A DNA stretch of 14,277 bases, from assembly GCA_049965815.1 (NCBI GenBank), contig JBMFVV010000027.1, forward strand, positions 1-14,277, in the 5' to 3' direction. The DNA comes from GCA-001856825 sp049965815 (GTDB lineage Archaea; Thermoplasmatota; Thermoplasmata; Thermoplasmatales; GCA-001856825). This document shows, in pieces, positions 13,823 through 14,277 of the stretch (position 1 is the stretch's first letter; every line of letters begins with the position of its first letter). The position numbers and the translations under genes were made by a program. The notes beneath the pieces were generated by a model, which saw nothing but the letters and a program-made list of their open reading frames with translations, ran no database searches and was not told the DNA's origin.

Positions 13823-13833
13823 AATTATTATTT
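13823..13833 (+). promoter_or_regulatory. TATA (box A) of the tRNA gene
   Basis: aattattattt lies about 25 nt upstream of the tRNA 5' end, the usual archaeal tRNA promoter position. It begins 10 nt after the LigB-type stop codon. Confidence 0.45.
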
Positions 13834-13852
13834 ACGCAATACTGACGATTAA

Positions 13853-13925
13853 GGGCTCGTGGTCTAGCGGCTATGACGTCTCCCTGACACGGAGGAGACC
13901 ACCGGTTCGAATCCGGTCGGGCCCA
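13853..13925 (+). tRNA. tRNA-Val (anticodon GAC)
   Basis: A complete 73-nt cloverleaf can be drawn. The acceptor arm pairs gggctcg (13853-13859) with cgggccc (13918-13924), with one G-U pair, and the discriminator base is A (13925). The anticodon stem is tctcc/ggagg (13879-13883/13891-13895) around ctgacac, giving anticodon GAC at 13886-13888, which reads valine GUC/GUU codons. The T arm is ccggttcgaatccgg. There is no intron, and CCA is not encoded. Confidence 0.97.
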
Positions 13926-14151
13926 TAGCAATTTCTATTCCTGGCATATCGAGGCGATTCTGAAATGCTGAGATTTGAACTTAGTATGAGCCCAAGATTT
14001 CTAGATCATCTACTTTATTAGAACTATCTCACAATCCCTGAAGAAAATTGCAAATATTCATTTGGACTTGAGTTCCGCACCCTATGATCTGTAATAGTCT
14101 GTTGTAGGTACTGCTTCTTACTGTGTTTTTTGGTGATTGTTATTTGTTCCT
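13926..14151. other. AT-rich spacer between the tRNA gene and the transposase region
   Basis: I see no gene here. A T-run at about 14125-14131 follows gtg and could serve as an archaeal T-rich terminator. No copy of the tRNA 3' end was found, so there is no sign of an integrase attachment duplication. Confidence 0.5.
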
Positions 14152-14176
14152 ATATGTGCATATTCGATGCACATAT
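14152..14176. repeat. perfect 10-bp inverted repeat with 5-nt loop
   Basis: atatgtgcat (14152-14161) is the exact reverse complement of atgcacatat (14167-14176), separated by attcg. It directly precedes a TATA box and the probable transposase start. It may be an operator, a terminator hairpin protecting the element from read-through, or part of the element's end. Confidence 0.8.
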
Positions 14177-14177
14177 C

Positions 14178-14185
14178 TTTAAATA
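14178..14185 (+). promoter_or_regulatory. TATA box for the probable transposase
   Basis: tttaaata is centred about 24 nt before the GTG at 14206, consistent with a leaderless transcript. It starts one base after the inverted repeat, so a protein bound to the repeat would block TBP/TFB. Confidence 0.45.
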
Positions 14186-14205
14186 TCCGTTATTTATATG
14201 GAAGT

Positions 14206-14277
14206 GTGTTCCTGAGGATCACGAGGGTGAAGAGGGGTTCAGCCATACTTGAGTATGCATCCATAGCTGAGAGGAAG
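14206..14277 (+). mobile_element. 5' end of a probable IS1634/IS4-type transposase gene, cut by the window
   Basis: A GTG at 14206 opens 24 codons to the window end, reading VFLRITRVKRGS then AILEYASIAERK. 'FLR...KRG...EYxxIxE' resembles the N-terminus of IS1634-family (IS4 superfamily) DDE transposases, which begin with a short beta-rich segment of this form before GRVRQ. The start fits the TATA box 24 nt upstream; the ATG at 14198 is in another frame. With so few residues the family is tentative, and the terminal inverted repeat cannot be located. If correct, an insertion sequence begins near 14150-14190 and continues beyond the window. Confidence 0.5.

Noticed and set aside
13731..13931. 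Overlapping open frames on both strands across the LigB-type gene end and the tRNA
   Set aside because: They run through the tRNA gene and a strongly supported coding frame; their composition is low-complexity or Ser/Arg-rich, as expected for shadow frames.
13926..14151. Attachment-site duplication of the tRNA 3' end
   Set aside because: The T-arm and acceptor sequence is not repeated downstream within the window.
1..14277. CRISPR array or toxin-antitoxin, restriction or other defence genes
   Set aside because: No regularly spaced repeats were seen, and every sizeable gene has a housekeeping or metabolic family match.

Overview
The window looks like chromosomal DNA of a thermoacidophilic euryarchaeon of the order Thermoplasmatales (Thermoplasma / Ferroplasma / Cuniculiplasma type). 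The evidence is the gene set: isopentenyl phosphate kinase next to a type 2 IPP isomerase, archaeal UMP kinase, NreA, archaeal ZPR1, DUF357, Dph6, and a B12-binding radical SAM protein that I recall as the Ta0216 type named after Thermoplasma acidophilum. Many genes also have a TATA-like box about 22-30 nt upstream of the start codon, the spacing expected for leaderless archaeal mRNAs. Coding is dense and the spacers are AT-rich. All family assignments come from reading motifs; no search was run.

Layout, left to right. (1) 1-97: a possible truncated minus-strand gene and a near-palindromic TATA box shared with the first plus-strand gene, a small unknown ORF (125-418). (2) 415-3121, minus strand: a tightly packed unit, aminotransferase -> HerA-type ATPase -> DUF357 protein, with overlapping start and stop codons. 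(3) 3193-5431, plus strand: isopentenyl phosphate kinase -> type 2 IPP isomerase -> ZPR1 zinc-finger protein, all overlapping. (4) 5418-7180, minus strand: saccharopine dehydrogenase-like oxidoreductase -> Dph6-type diphthamide ligase, converging on and overlapping ZPR1 by 14 bp. (5) 7181-7644: a 464-nt gap with no convincing ORF. It holds an orphan TATA box and a GC-enriched stretch of about 100 nt that folds on paper into three consecutive hairpins, the last with a GNRA tetraloop. This is the best candidate for something undescribed here. (6) 7645-11587: the radical SAM gene and a MenA-type prenyltransferase on plus, UMP kinase inverted on minus, then a MenG/UbiE methyltransferase on plus. 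(7) 11643-13813, plus strand: Trm112-like protein -> NreA -> LigB-fold metalloprotein, with ATGA overlap and TAG/ATG abutment. (8) 13853-13925: tRNA-Val(GAC). (9) 13926-14277: a gene-poor stretch ending in a perfect 10-bp hairpin, a TATA box and the first 24 codons of a probable transposase cut by the window end.

How the genes fit together. Isopentenyl phosphate kinase and IPP isomerase make and balance the C5 units from which the archaeal lipid side chains and the quinone tail are built. MenA and MenG attach the prenyl tail and add the ring methyl of menaquinone. Thermoplasma is known to carry an extra ring-methylated menaquinone (thermoplasmaquinone), so the neighbouring B12/radical SAM protein is a tempting but unproven candidate for the extra methylation. 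The Trm112-NreA-LigB unit links a methyltransferase activator, a PCNA-binding repair protein (a C-terminal PIP box is visible) and a metalloenzyme of unknown substrate. ZPR1, Dph6 and Trm112 are all translation-related housekeeping factors.
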